Shown: positions 22,365 through 33,400 of the stretch, in pieces
Position numbering within the stretch: position 1 is the stretch's first letter
How the letters are laid out: every line of letters begins with the position of its first letter
Virus record (IMG/VR): IMGVR_UViG_3300027302_000014
Coordinates: 1-37,653 of that record
Direction: 5' to 3' (one strand)
Length of the DNA stretch: 37,653 nt
Source of the DNA: a virus
Notes under the pieces: model-generated
The model's input: the letters and a program-made list of their open reading frames with translations, nothing else
What the model was told of the DNA's origin: nothing
Databases searched by the model: none
Translations under genes and position numbers: made by a program

Positions 22365-23177
22365 ATGTTTAATCCACCCTCTACAGTATCACTTGATTTG
22401 CCGCCAGCTTTGGCAAGCATCTTGAATCTAGGTTCCACAACCACGACCCCGCCAATCCAAGCTGGATCGCAATCTACAGGGCTTGCATCTGGTATGACTA
22501 ACATGGGTACTTTTGCACCTTCGTATCAGCAAGGCGGCATGATTGGTATGGGCGGTATGCCTGAACCTATGAGCACTATGTCATCACCTACAAATGTAGG
22601 GGTAAACCCGAACGGCGCACAAGGCCCAATGTCGCCGCAAATGTTGGAGATGCAAATCAATCAGTTTGCTACGCAACGCCCACAGGAGATGGCTCAGATT
22701 CGACAAGTCATTATGCAAGAGCTTCAGAGTGGAGCATTGACACAACAAGAACTTAACACTATTGTCCAATTAGCAACTGTTGCTGCGCAAAATCCAGAGA
22801 TGTATCCCTACGTTCGCAACTTTGCTATACAGCAAGGCATCACTACAGAGCAAGACTTGCCACCGCAATATGATCAGGGGCTTATCTTTGTTCTCTTGTT
22901 GGCTGCACGTGCTGCACAGAGCGACTTGGGTGGGCAAAACATGATGCAGGGCGGTAGCCCCGCAATGGCAGGTGGCCCGTCAGTCTCGGCGGCTCAAGTT
23001 TCTAGCGGTGCTATTCCGTCAATGGCACGGGGTGGTATGACCCCGGACTCAAGAAAACCTGATGGCTCTGTACTAATCAACGCACATGAGGGAGAATACG
23101 TCATACCCAAACGTGTAGTCGAGATGAAGGGTAAAGAGTTTTTTGACACGCTTGTCGAGAAGTACAAGGAAACCTAA
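22365..23177 (+). CDS. Ejection-block protein with HEGEYVIP motif
   Basis: The 270-aa protein opens the ejection-protein block. It has a Met/Gly/Pro/Ser-rich N-terminus (about 1-90), a helical Gln-rich middle (about 90-180) with one hydrophobic stretch (LIFVLLLAARAA), a Gly/Ser/Met-rich linker, and a C-terminal LINAHEGEYVIPKRVVEMKGKEFFDTLVEKY end (about 236-268). That last motif is a known C-terminal feature of several phage tail or internal proteins (xHEGEYVxxxxAVxxxGxxF pattern), of unknown function. The ribosome site AAAGG lies nearby, and the stop overlaps the next start (TAATG). Confidence 0.6.
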   Translation: MFNPPSTVSLDLPPALASILNLGSTTTTPPIQAGSQSTGLASGMTNMGTFAPSYQQGGMIGMGGMPEPMSTMSSPTNVGVNPNGAQGPMSPQMLEMQINQFATQRPQEMAQIRQVIMQELQSGALTQQELNTIVQLATVAAQNPEMYPYVRNFAIQQGITTEQDLPPQYDQGLIFVLLLAARAAQSDLGGQNMMQGGSPAMAGGPSVSAAQVSSGAIPSMARGGMTPDSRKPDGSVLINAHEGEYVIPKRVVEMKGKEFFDTLVEKYKET

Positions 23178-23662
23178 TGGCACACCCACCGGGATTTGAT
23201 CCAATTCCTCTTGACGAGTTTGATGCGCTATTGCTCTCTACAAAAGAGCAATTTGACAAGTACTGGTCTGCGGCTAAGCCGCTTATTGAGAAGTGTATTA
23301 AAAGATCAATGCATGGGGAACTTACGGTGGATGATGTTTACGCACTGGCACTACAGCAAAAAATGTATGTGTTTATTGTCAAGTGCGACAAAGGAATCGT
23401 GCCAGCTGTAAAGCTGGCTTTAGTTCTTGAGATTATCAACTACCCACGTTTGCCTGCTATGAATATACTGGCACTTGGCGGCGAGGAACTTGATGCGCTC
23501 TATGAGAAGTATTGGAAAAGCCTATGCGGATGGGCGTATATGAACGGTGTCCGAGCTATTGAGGGATGGGTGTCCCCAGCAATGGAGCGGGTAATTTCAA
23601 GATATGGATTTAAGCATGTGTACACGCATATGCGGCTCAATTTAACGGAGAACACAAAATGA
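23177..23662 (+). CDS. GNAT-fold-like internal protein (T7 gp13-like)
   Basis: The 161-aa protein has the layout of a small acetyltransferase-like (GNAT) domain: N-terminal helices (about 10-60), a strand with MYVFIVKCDKGIV, strands LVLEIINYPRLPAMNILALGG (about 80-100), then helices with WAYMNGVRAIEGWV and a C-terminal FKHVYTHMRLNL strand. T7 gp13 and relatives are GNAT-like proteins needed for assembly of the internal core, and they sit in the same place, just before the large ejection proteins. Catalytic acetyl-CoA binding is not obvious, so activity may be lost. It is linked by overlapping start and stop codons on both sides. Confidence 0.65.
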   Translation: MAHPPGFDPIPLDEFDALLLSTKEQFDKYWSAAKPLIEKCIKRSMHGELTVDDVYALALQQKMYVFIVKCDKGIVPAVKLALVLEIINYPRLPAMNILALGGEELDALYEKYWKSLCGWAYMNGVRAIEGWVSPAMERVISRYGFKHVYTHMRLNLTENTK

Positions 23663-25089
23663 ATCATGTAGCTCGTATGCCAAAGCGCTTTAATGACCGC
23701 TCTATGGCGCTAATGGGTATTCCTGATTTACCAGAATCGGCTTTTGGTGGAGATCTTTCACCTTTCCAACGTACTGCACTTGTCCGGGCGATAGGCATTA
23801 AACCCCAAGGTGGTGGTGGTGGCGGTGCCATTGCAAAAATTGTTAGTGTTGCTGCTGTAATTGCAATTCCGTTTGTTGCCCCGACGATTGCTGCTTCTAT
23901 TGGCCTGTCCGGTGCTATTGGTGCAACGGCTGGTTCCGCACTTGTTGGCGCTGGTCTAGGCGCTGCAACTGCTGCTGCCACAGGGGGCGATGTTGAACGA
24001 GGAGCAATCATGGGGGGTATAGGAGGAGGTATAGCTGGATACAACTACACCCCTACGGTACCACTTACGGGGCCAGCACCTGTCTATGATGTAAACGCAG
24101 CAGGGCAGGTTGTTCCTGCTCCGGACTATGCTACTGCCACCGCCGCTGCCACCAATATGTCTAGTTACACTAACCCAGACGCGCTAAGAGCAGCAGGATT
24201 AGATACTTCTACTGCTGTGTTCGATCCTGTTAGTTCTGATTACGCTAACGTAAACGCGCAACAAGCAGCAGGATTTAATGCGCCATCTAATACTTCTACT
24301 GCTGCGTTCGATGGAGCTTCTGCCACTAATGCGTCTGGTTACACTAACGTAAACGCACAACAAGCAGCGGGAGCAGCACCAACATTTGGTGGTGATGGGC
24401 CGATGGGGCCACCTGTACCTTCCAACGCTACAGTTGTTGGTGCAAGTACAGTAGTTCCAATGTCTTTTTCTGATGCTCTTGCATCAGTTCCGGGCGAGCT
24501 TAAAGCAAAATTTACTGACCCTAAGGCATTGGCTGATGTGACGCTTCGCGCTGCTGGTGCTCTTGCGGGTTCTTATTTTGCAGGCGACGGCATGTCTGAC
24601 CAAGAGAAGAAATTAATCGAAGCACAGACTAATGAGTTACGTGCATTGCAGGTAAGCAACAAGGCTTTGTTTGACCAGAAACTACAGGCAGCACAAGACC
24701 TTATCGGTGATTCTGAGTATTTTAATCCCGAGTATTTCGGTTTGCAACGTGCTAGAAAAGCCCAAGTTGCTGGTGCTAAAGCTAAACGGGCAGGCTTGCG
24801 TGGTCTTGAGGGCAGTCGTCGCGCATCTGAAGAACGTCGTTTTGATTTGGCGACAGGTCGAGACGCGGGTACTGCTTACGATCAGGGGTATGGAGCCGGG
24901 GTTGCGGGTCGTACACAGACTCTGCAAGCTGGTTTGACGGCTATGCCAAGCTACCAAACTGGATACGGCAGCGAGTATCAAAACATAGCTAGCCAATATG
25001 CTGCTGCTGATAGACGTTCAAGAGAGAGAGCACAAGGCATTGGAGATTTGTTTGGTTCATTTGTAGGTACATCCAAAGCAAAAGCTTAA
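23659..25089 (+). CDS. Gly/Ala-rich internal virion (ejection) protein
   Basis: The 476-aa protein is a likely ejection protein that inserts in the host membrane. A Gly run followed by a long hydrophobic Ala/Gly/Ile zone (about residues 50-128, including AVIAIPFVAPTIAASIGLSG) could span or perforate the membrane. Next come short repeats (VNAQQAAGFNAPSNTSTAAFD and VNAQQAAGAAP, about 195-240), another small hydrophobic part (about 292-312), and a charged helical C-terminal half (310-470) with many Arg, Lys, Gln and Ala. This matches the layout of T7 gp14-type proteins. It overlaps the GNAT-like gene by four bases. Confidence 0.7.
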   Translation: MNHVARMPKRFNDRSMALMGIPDLPESAFGGDLSPFQRTALVRAIGIKPQGGGGGGAIAKIVSVAAVIAIPFVAPTIAASIGLSGAIGATAGSALVGAGLGAATAAATGGDVERGAIMGGIGGGIAGYNYTPTVPLTGPAPVYDVNAAGQVVPAPDYATATAAATNMSSYTNPDALRAAGLDTSTAVFDPVSSDYANVNAQQAAGFNAPSNTSTAAFDGASATNASGYTNVNAQQAAGAAPTFGGDGPMGPPVPSNATVVGASTVVPMSFSDALASVPGELKAKFTDPKALADVTLRAAGALAGSYFAGDGMSDQEKKLIEAQTNELRALQVSNKALFDQKLQAAQDLIGDSEYFNPEYFGLQRARKAQVAGAKAKRAGLRGLEGSRRASEERRFDLATGRDAGTAYDQGYGAGVAGRTQTLQAGLTAMPSYQTGYGSEYQNIASQYAAADRRSRERAQGIGDLFGSFVGTSKAKA

Positions 25090-25101
25090 CAAGGAAATAC
25101 T

Positions 25102-27480
25102 ATGAACTTAGGACAATTCCTCAGTAACGCAGGTGCAACTGCGACCAGTATGCGAGCGGCTGAAGAATCCGAACGTGTAGCACAAGAGAATCAATTAAAA
25201 ATTGAGGAGCAGAATCGCTTCGCTGCATTCAAAGCCAAGATGGCACAAGATGCTGCTAGACAAAGACCCCAAATATCTGCCCCTCAGTTTCAAACAACTT
25301 TAGACTCTGCTCCATTTAGTCAATCAGACCGATTGTCAGTGGATGTTTTACCTCCTCCTGCCGCTGCACCTGCACCCGCACCTGCTGTATCTGTTTCTGC
25401 TGCCCCTGCTGCAAATGATGGTTTACCTATGCGTCGCATGAGTCCTGAGGAATGGGCAAGGCTTAACCAACAAGCTGCTAATAGACCGACAAGCGCAATG
25501 TCGCAGTATGAATTTCAATCGTTAACTCCAGCGCAACGGCTACGTCGTCTCCAAGATGAAAACGACCGCCGCGCACTTATACGACTTGATGCAAATGTTG
25601 CAAAACCGCCTGCTGCTTTGTTTGATGTTATGGCGCTGCCCTATACCGGCTCCGCTGCCCTACTAGAAAAAGGATTGAACGCTGTTGACTTTGCCCGTGT
25701 AGGGCGAGCCGCTGGTTTTTACGATCCTGATGTTACAAGTGTCACGATCCCCGGTGCAGAGTCAATTACGCCATTTTATGATCGCCTTCGTAGAGCCGAA
25801 AATGCAAACCAACCATTGACTGAGAAACAACTCCTTGAGCAACTCAAAGAACAAGACGCTAAAACAATTAAACGAGTACAAGGAAAACAGACAAAAGAAA
25901 GTCAAGCTGCACCTACTAAACCCAGCAAAGCTGCGCTGTCCTATGACAACAAGGTCACGCCATACGATGCACTCATCCAACAAAGTGCAATTCAGTACGG
26001 CATTGATCCTGTAGTGTTTAAGCGGTTGCTTGGCACTGAGTCATCGTTTAACCCAACAGCAGTCTCCCCACGTGGCGAGAAGTTTGGTCTGGGCATTGCG
26101 CAGATTGCTAGTTCGCACGGTCTAAGTCGTGAACAAAGACTTGATCCCAATATTGCTATCCCTGCTGGAGCGCAGATATTTGCAGCGATGCTAAAACAAG
26201 CTGGTGGTAACTACGAGTTAGCTCTCCAGCGATACAAGGGTGCGTCTAGTGAAAAAGGCAAAGCCGCAATGGCTGGCCCAATTGACATTATTTTGTCTGG
26301 ACTAGTATCGTCAGCACAAGCTGCTCCTCCTCCTGCTACGGCAGTACGCCCCGGCGGTAATATGACAGAGGCACAGATTGCAGCACTACAAGCAGACCCG
26401 TTGGCGCTTAATAAAAATCCACCTGCTACGGCAGTACGCCCCGGCGGTAATATGACAGAGGCACAGATTGCAGCACTACAAGCAGACCCGTTGGCGCTTA
26501 ATAAAAATCCACCTGCTCCTGCCGCTGCTCCTGCCGCTGCTCCTGCCGCTGCTCCTGCCGCTGCTCCTGCCGCTGCTCCTGCCACCGCAACTGTGGTACG
26601 CACGGACGCAGACTTTTACCTTGGTAACCCACAGTCTATCCCGTATGAGTATCAGCAGTTATCACGAGCGTACCAACAAGTAGCATCACAGGCTCAAGAG
26701 GAAGCAAACCTTGTAACCCAGCAGCGTAACGAGACGGCTCGTCTTGCACAAATGTATATGCAAAGTGGGACAACCGCTGGCATTGATACTGCCATGCGAA
26801 TGCGCGATGCGATAAACAATTACGATATTCAACTACTTAAACTTAGACAAGGTGTCAGCAACGAACAGCTAAAAGTTACGCAAGGGCGTGTGTATCTTGA
26901 GGGTATGCAAGGACTCCAAGAGCTTGCTCTTACTAATGATCCGCGTCGCCTTGCCTCTGTGTGGTCACAGTACGCAGGTGTGCCTATTGGTATCCAGCCT
27001 CGCTCAGACGGTACGTTTAACATTATGGTCAACGGTAAGAAAACCAAAGAAGGTGTTACCCCGTTTGAACTAAGTAACAGTGCACGACTGGCGTTTGATC
27101 AAACTTACCGTCAGCAACAAGCTGCTGCGGGTGCAGAGATGACCAAGTTTATGACGCAAGAACGGTACAAGTCTATGTACAAGATTCAGGAAGGTAATGC
27201 TTCTGAGTTGGCTAAGATGATTAGAGAAATTACAGTTGAGCGGACAAAAAATAATGGTGCATTAGCTTTGGAATGGGCAAAGGCTAACTTCGACTGGGAC
27301 ATTAAGCCTACAGGAGCCGGAGACGGCACTCTTATCATAAAACCCCCTAATAGTGCGCCGTACGTGTATAACCCAACGGGTACAACAGTAAAAATAGACA
27401 ACATTGAGATAAAATCAAATGCCGCACAGTTAATTAGCGGCTTGCCTATTCCGACGCAACAAAGACTCAATGCACAGTGA
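25102..27480 (+). CDS. Internal virion protein with lytic transglycosylase domain
   Basis: The 792-aa protein combines a soluble lytic transglycosylase (SLT) domain with long helical parts. The SLT domain (about residues 285-395) shows GTESSFNPTAVSP, with Glu313 as the probable catalytic acid, followed by FGLGIAQIAS and LDPNIAIPAGAQIF, as in Slt/LysM-type enzymes. It would cut a small hole in peptidoglycan during DNA ejection. The N-terminal 270 residues are charged/Gln-rich with a Pro-Ala linker (about 90-110). After the SLT come a duplicated 30-residue segment and a (PAAA)n linker (about 411-495), then a helical C-terminus (about 510-680). A ribosome site AAGGAAA precedes the ATG. Confidence 0.85.
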   Translation: MNLGQFLSNAGATATSMRAAEESERVAQENQLKIEEQNRFAAFKAKMAQDAARQRPQISAPQFQTTLDSAPFSQSDRLSVDVLPPPAAAPAPAPAVSVSAAPAANDGLPMRRMSPEEWARLNQQAANRPTSAMSQYEFQSLTPAQRLRRLQDENDRRALIRLDANVAKPPAALFDVMALPYTGSAALLEKGLNAVDFARVGRAAGFYDPDVTSVTIPGAESITPFYDRLRRAENANQPLTEKQLLEQLKEQDAKTIKRVQGKQTKESQAAPTKPSKAALSYDNKVTPYDALIQQSAIQYGIDPVVFKRLLGTESSFNPTAVSPRGEKFGLGIAQIASSHGLSREQRLDPNIAIPAGAQIFAAMLKQAGGNYELALQRYKGASSEKGKAAMAGPIDIILSGLVSSAQAAPPPATAVRPGGNMTEAQIAALQADPLALNKNPPATAVRPGGNMTEAQIAALQADPLALNKNPPAPAAAPAAAPAAAPAAAPAAAPATATVVRTDADFYLGNPQSIPYEYQQLSRAYQQVASQAQEEANLVTQQRNETARLAQMYMQSGTTAGIDTAMRMRDAINNYDIQLLKLRQGVSNEQLKVTQGRVYLEGMQGLQELALTNDPRRLASVWSQYAGVPIGIQPRSDGTFNIMVNGKKTKEGVTPFELSNSARLAFDQTYRQQQAAAGAEMTKFMTQERYKSMYKIQEGNASELAKMIREITVERTKNNGALALEWAKANFDWDIKPTGAGDGTLIIKPPNSAPYVYNPTGTTVKIDNIEIKSNAAQLISGLPIPTQQRLNAQ
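26332..26511 (+). repeat. Perfect 90-bp tandem duplication
   Basis: Two identical 90-base copies (26332-26421 and 26422-26511) each begin CCTGCTACGG and end AAAAATCCA, adding an extra 30-residue unit (TAVRPGGNMTEAQIAALQ plus DPLALNKNPP) in frame. No base differs between the copies, so the event is recent or maintained by slippage, or it is an assembly artefact. The unit sits in a linker, where length changes cost little. Confidence 0.95.
26515..26583 (+). repeat. 12-bp minisatellite encoding a Pro-Ala linker
   Basis: GCTCCTGCCGCT occurs five times in a row (26515-26574), plus a partial unit to 26583, coding for APAA repeats. It directly follows the 90-bp duplication. Such in-frame repeats commonly change copy number by replication slippage and would lengthen or shorten a flexible linker. 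Confidence 0.9.
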
Positions 27481-27489
27481 GGTAATTTA

Positions 27490-30400
27490 ATGGCAACAGC
27501 AGGACTCTCCTTTGCAAACCCCATGCTTGAACGCATGGGTGTAGGTGAAGAACCAAACCCATATGTGCCATACAGCCCAACGTCAGATATTGGGATGGGT
27601 GGTCTTGCTCCGTCTGCTGCTGATATGGCTGTTATGGGGCAGGCTTTAGTTAAGCAAAGCCAGTTCACCATGCCGGAGATGCGGCAACCCCCGTCTATTG
27701 CGTTCAGTCCTTCATCTAAACAGTTGTTTGTTAACGGTATAACCTTTGACGCTGACGATGCAGCTACTGCTTTGCAGTCTGAGTCCTACCTACAAAACCC
27801 CGGTACGGGTTTACCCCGAGGCGGCGACTGGGTTTCACTTGACGAGCAAGCTTACGGTCAGTTCCTTAACTCAATTAAAAATCCCAGCATGGGTCGTCTA
27901 GCGTCCAAGAACTTTGGCATTGGTATCGACAACATGCAGATGCTCGCTGGTCGGGCACTACAGTTAGGCGGCGCTGAGAAACTTGGTGGGTCTATTGTCG
28001 AGCAGCAACAGGAAGATATAGGGAAAACCCTACCGTTCCAACGTCAGTTCACGGACATTGGCTCCAAGCCATATGGTCAGAGCCGTGGTGTTCTTGACTG
28101 GTTTGTAGCTAACCTTGCCCAGCAAGGGCCAAACATAGTAGAGTCAGTAGTCACTGCTGCCGCAGGTTTCGTTGGTGGTTCTGCTGCCGCTGGCCCTCTT
28201 GGTAGTGTCCCCGGTGCACTTGCAGCTTTGGCTGGTAAAGCAGAAGCCAAGCAAGCCATTCTTGCTGCGGCAAAGAAGTACGCAGCAGGTCAAGCTACCA
28301 AAGAAGAACTCAAAGTCCTGAGTAATGCCGCTGGTGTTCTTGGTGCAGCGACTGCTTCATTGGCACAGAACTACGCAACTGGCGCTGCTGACATCTATGG
28401 TGAGCAACGTGACCAAGGTGCTGGCGCAGATGATATGGGTGCTCGTATAACTGCTTTGATGGGTGCTTTCCCCTACGCTGCGATGGAGACATTGCCAGAG
28501 TTCCTGCTTGCCAGACGAGTGCTTGGCGGCAGCAAAGGTATTGGTTCAACCTTGGGCATGGCTCCCGGTGCTACACGCTTACAACGCGGTGCTGGCTATG
28601 CTGGTCGTGCGGCAGTTGGTGGCGCAGTTGGTGGCACTGCTGAAGGTACTACAGAACTTGTGCAAGAAGGATTGCTCCTTGGTTTATCTGGACAGGACTT
28701 CTCTGACCCTGAGAATGTAAACCGGCTGATTAACTCCTTTGCCGCTGGCTTCGGAGTGGGTGGCCCGATTGGTGCGATTGCCAACTTAAAGGGCACAGCA
28801 CCCGCCAACATCCTTACTGGGGGAAATACTGACCCCACTAATAAAGAAACAGGTGGCGGCATTGCCCCATACAACCCACCTCCTGCACCCCCCGGTCGTC
28901 AATACACCGACGTAGAGTTCATGGGGTCTACCCCTCCACCCTCGGCTGGATTGGGTGGCCCAAGCCCAACTACGCCACAACTCCCCGGCCCTACTCCTCC
29001 TGTATCTCCAGTGGGTGGGCCAGTCATCATGGCTGGCATGGGGCCAAACGCTGCGGATGTAACACGACAAGATGTTTTGCTGCGTCAGCAAGGTAACGTC
29101 CCGCCCGGCGCAACACCCGGCTCACAGGGCGTGCTAGATATTTTTGGTGGGACTATTCCTGCGCAAGAGTTGGCTGCACGTATGCAACCACAGCAACCGC
29201 TTCCCGGACTGCCTGCACCATCTGCTGCCCCTACGGCTGATCCTCGCCAAGGTGCGTTGCAGTTCAGTGGCGCAGCCCCTCAAGGCCCAACCAACCCTAT
29301 CTTGGCGCAAAGACTGCAAGCTGCTCTTGCATCACAACAACGTGCACAAGAATTCCAAGCTGCGCAGGCACAGCGGGCCGCCCAAGATGAGGCAACCAAG
29401 CAGCAACAACTTGATAGATTGCAGAACGAGGCTCGAATCCAGCAGCAGTTGGATTTGATAACGCAATCTCAGCAACCTGTTCCGCAGTCAATGCCGATGC
29501 GTCCAGTCCCTGTTCCTCAACCTCGACAACTCCCACTGTTCAGACGCGGTGAGTTGCCCCGGCCTTCACGTGCTGAAGGATTGCGTCGTGGCGTAGGTAC
29601 ACAGACACCCGCAACACAAGTGCCTGCTCCCCCTCCCACTGCTGGCGAATTCCAACGTGCCGGACAAGGCATCTTGTTTAATCAACAGGGGCAACCGTCT
29701 TTGCAAGCACTTAAAAGTGCAGGCAAAAAACAACCACTACCTAAGCCCACTGTGGCAAAAGGTGTCACTCAGGCAAAGCCTACTGGTAAACCCGTAAGTG
29801 CTGTCACTGTGGCAAAGGCCGTGTCCAATCTGAAAAAGGGAGCACCAAGTGCCGTTCAAAAGCCAAGCGCAAAGAGCGTGGATGTACCAAAACAAACCGG
29901 AGATGGCAAAGGAGTTCGAGTCGAAGACCAAGCCGGAGACCAAGCTGCCGGAAAGGGTAAAGCCCTCAAAACCACAGCGAAAAAGCAAGAACCCACTGTA
30001 CAAACTGTAACCAGCAAGCTGGTTGAACGTATCAACAAGGGTGCGTTTGGTGGCCCCACTGGTGCACTTGGAGAAAGACTCAAGCAAGGAAAGACACCCC
30101 AGCCCCCAAAGGCCGAGGCGGCAAAACCCGCCGCCAAACCAAAGGTTGAGAAGCTGAGTCCTGCCGAGGCATGGGAGGACATGAAACCGGAAGGCGGCGT
30201 AGCGTACAACACGCTCTCAGATGAACAGAAGAAACGCTGGGCAACTGAGAACTACTACGACCGTGCCAACATGCAGTTGGCTGACGAGATCAATGCTCAG
30301 GCTACACCACTACCTGAGGAAGAACTGGCAGACTTGTCTTACATGGAGTTGTTGGACGAGGATATTGCCACGGCAGAATCCACCACAGATACAAGTGCGT

Positions 30401-33400
30401 TCCGTGATGCGATTGAGAACATCATGTTCCATGCCTACTTTGATACTGAATCCAACAATGAAAAAGTTATTGATAAAGCACAGATGTTCTTGATTGAGAC
30501 TGGCTTCACTGAAGATCAGCGTGGCATCATGGACACTGCGTTGTTGGATGTCGTCAATGATCGACTAAAAATTGAAACTACGTACAAAGAGGGTAATCTA
30601 AAGGGCACACTCAAACCTTGGTTTACCTATGCGCAGATGCGCAACTTACTCCCAAGCATTGGAACAAAACTCACTGGGTTGTCTGATACGCAAGTGGCTG
30701 AGTTGTTGCAAGCTCGCCAGATCAGTGAGCAAAACGTACCTGTATCTGTTTACAAGAAGTACAAGACCTCGCTGCCTGCTAGTGAGTCAGTCGTCAATAC
30801 CAAGAAGGTCACCTCACTTAACCGCATTGTTGACCAGTCTGGTGCAAAGATGGCGAACCTGATCCGCGATTTGGTAACTCGTGTTAGGGAAATCCCTACG
30901 CTGACCAAAGAAATAGTATTTGGTTCTGAGCGTTTCGCCAATATTAAAGCACTGACCAAGCAGTTGTACAGTGAACTCGATGAAGCTGGTCGCAACTACA
31001 TGTTGCCTGACGGAAGCAAAGTCAAAGACTACTTCAACGACAAGGGCGAGGCTAAGCTAATCAAGTCTGATGGTCGCTACATCCTAAGCCAAGTTGAACT
31101 CACTGAAGAACAGCAACGTGCCCGTGAGATAGAGCGCCGTGAGGAGTTGCGTGCATTAGGTGAAGCAGCCGCAGCAGAGTCAAAGGCAGAGCAAGATGTT
31201 ATCAATGCCCGCAAGCGTGGTGCACGTGGTAGCGAGACAGTACAGGCTTGGGATAAACCCGAAGGTAACTTCTACCGTGACGATGGCACACCTATGGGTT
31301 CTGCCATTCCATTAGGGCGTGTGAAGTTGCTGGTCAAAGGTTTCTTGGCAAAGCTAAAGATCAAGCCTACTGTTTATGTGTACGCCAATGTTGCTGACCT
31401 ACAGGCTCGCAACCCTGAGTTGTATCAGCGTGCTGCTGCCGCTCGTAAGCAAGGTGACTTCGACACAACCAACGCCGTGGGTTACTCCTTCGGCCCTGAG
31501 GTCATAATCTTCTCTGACTTTGTTCGTACTGAGCAACAGTTGAAGTTTGTACTGGCTCACGAAACCATTGGTCACTTTGGTTTCAAAGGTGTGATGGGTC
31601 AGTCTGAGTTGAACAAGGTACTGAATCGTATATATCAAACTGACCCTGATGTGCAGGCCGCAGTAGATGCAATGGTCGAGACCCAAGGAATGGATAGGCT
31701 GGAAGCCATAGAGGAATATCTGGCTGACAACGCTGCTGACCTAGATGTATCAATCATCGCAAGGCTATGGAACGCCTTGAAGAACGCCCTGAACAAGCTT
31801 GGTTTCAACTTCAAAGACGACGAAGCCCGTCAACTTGTTAACCTCGCACGCCGCTACGTGCGTGAAGGCAACACAGGAAACTTCTTCAGCGCCTCATCCT
31901 TTGTGGGCAACATGGAGGACATGGAACAAGCAGTAACGGACGGTAAGTACGCACGTAATTTTGCTGGCAACATCGGCTCACGTGGCATGGCAATGAACGC
32001 CTTGAATCGTAGGTTCGGCCCCGGCGCTGGTATGTTTGGGTCGATGGACGCCTTCCAGAAGGGTCTGTTCGGCAAGACAGGAGATGTTGGTGTAAACGTA
32101 GGCAAGATACTTGAGAAGGTGCAGACCCTCGACAACATGGCACGTAAGAGCTATGGCCTTAATCAGATATTCCGTATCTTTGAACAACGAAGTCAGAAGG
32201 CTCGCGCTCTACTCTCCAAGTACTCACGCTACATGGCGTTCACCAACACACCACGTGTGTTTGGATTTGGTGATGGTGTGTCTGAGGAGGAAAAACAACA
32301 AGCTGGTGAACTTGCTGCGTACGCTGCATTGTTCAAGTCACGCCAGTTAACCGACGATTTGTTAGAGTCGTATGGCTCTATGATTACTAAAGACGCAATG
32401 GGCAATGTCACTGTTGACCCGCGTGTGCTTGATGAATTGGAAAAAGCAGGTACTGTCACTGCGGAAGAATTCCGTAAGGGCTTTGATGTGGAACTTGGCA
32501 CTGGCGAGAAGATCAGATACCAGTTTGATGTTGATGAGAACAGCCCTGTGTGGCGTGTCTACACCGAGATGCATGATACTGTAAACGTCGCAGCAATAGA
32601 CTTGCTGCTATCAAACTACGAAGCATCTCAAGCAGAACAGCAGCGGGTGTTCGGTGAAATTGCTGGTATGAAAGGACTCAAGGCTGAGTTCTCTGCACAA
32701 GACCTTGCTGCCATTCGCAAAGTAATTGAGATGTATCAGAACATGCGCTACGATAAAAGTGGCGTTGCAAACGCTTCTGTTGATGTACAGAAAGCGGCAG
32801 ACGAAAAATCTAGTTACTTTGTATATCAATTTGGTCGTGCGCTATTCAATGACCTTGCGTTTGCCGCATGGATGGGCGATCCCAAAATTGTGGGTGACAT
32901 GAAAAAAGACTTTGAGGAATTCCAGAAGGCTGAGTACGACGACATTCGTGCCGCCATTCCTTCAATACGTGACAAAATCCGCACTGAAAAACAAGCCTTT
33001 GCAATTCAGAAAGCTGTGGAAGACATCTTCTTGTTTGACATGCAGACACGCAACGCAGAGTTTTACGCAAAGCGCACCATCCTTGGTTCATACGTTCCGT
33101 TCAGCCGCCGTGGTGAGTACCAAGCTAGGCTGGCAGCGTTCAATGCTCAAGGTGACCCAGTACGTTTGGATGAAAACATCCGTGATGCTATGCCCTACTT
33201 CCAGTTTGAGACTGAGAGTGAAGCAACCGCTGCACGCGAGGCATTGGAGAATGAGTTTGGCAATGGGCAAGAGTGGACTCTTAAAGATGAGTACGGTGCA
33301 GAGATCAAAGTAACTTTGCGTGCCGAATCTTCAGAAGCCTCAGTTAGCCCATCTTTAACTGAAGCCGTGAACTTCAATGAGTTCATCTATGTGCTGAACC

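Noticed and set aside
26211-26603. Minus-strand 130-aa frame, Gly/Ala-rich
   Set aside because: It is a mirror image of the plus-strand 90-bp and 12-bp repeats in the transglycosylase gene.
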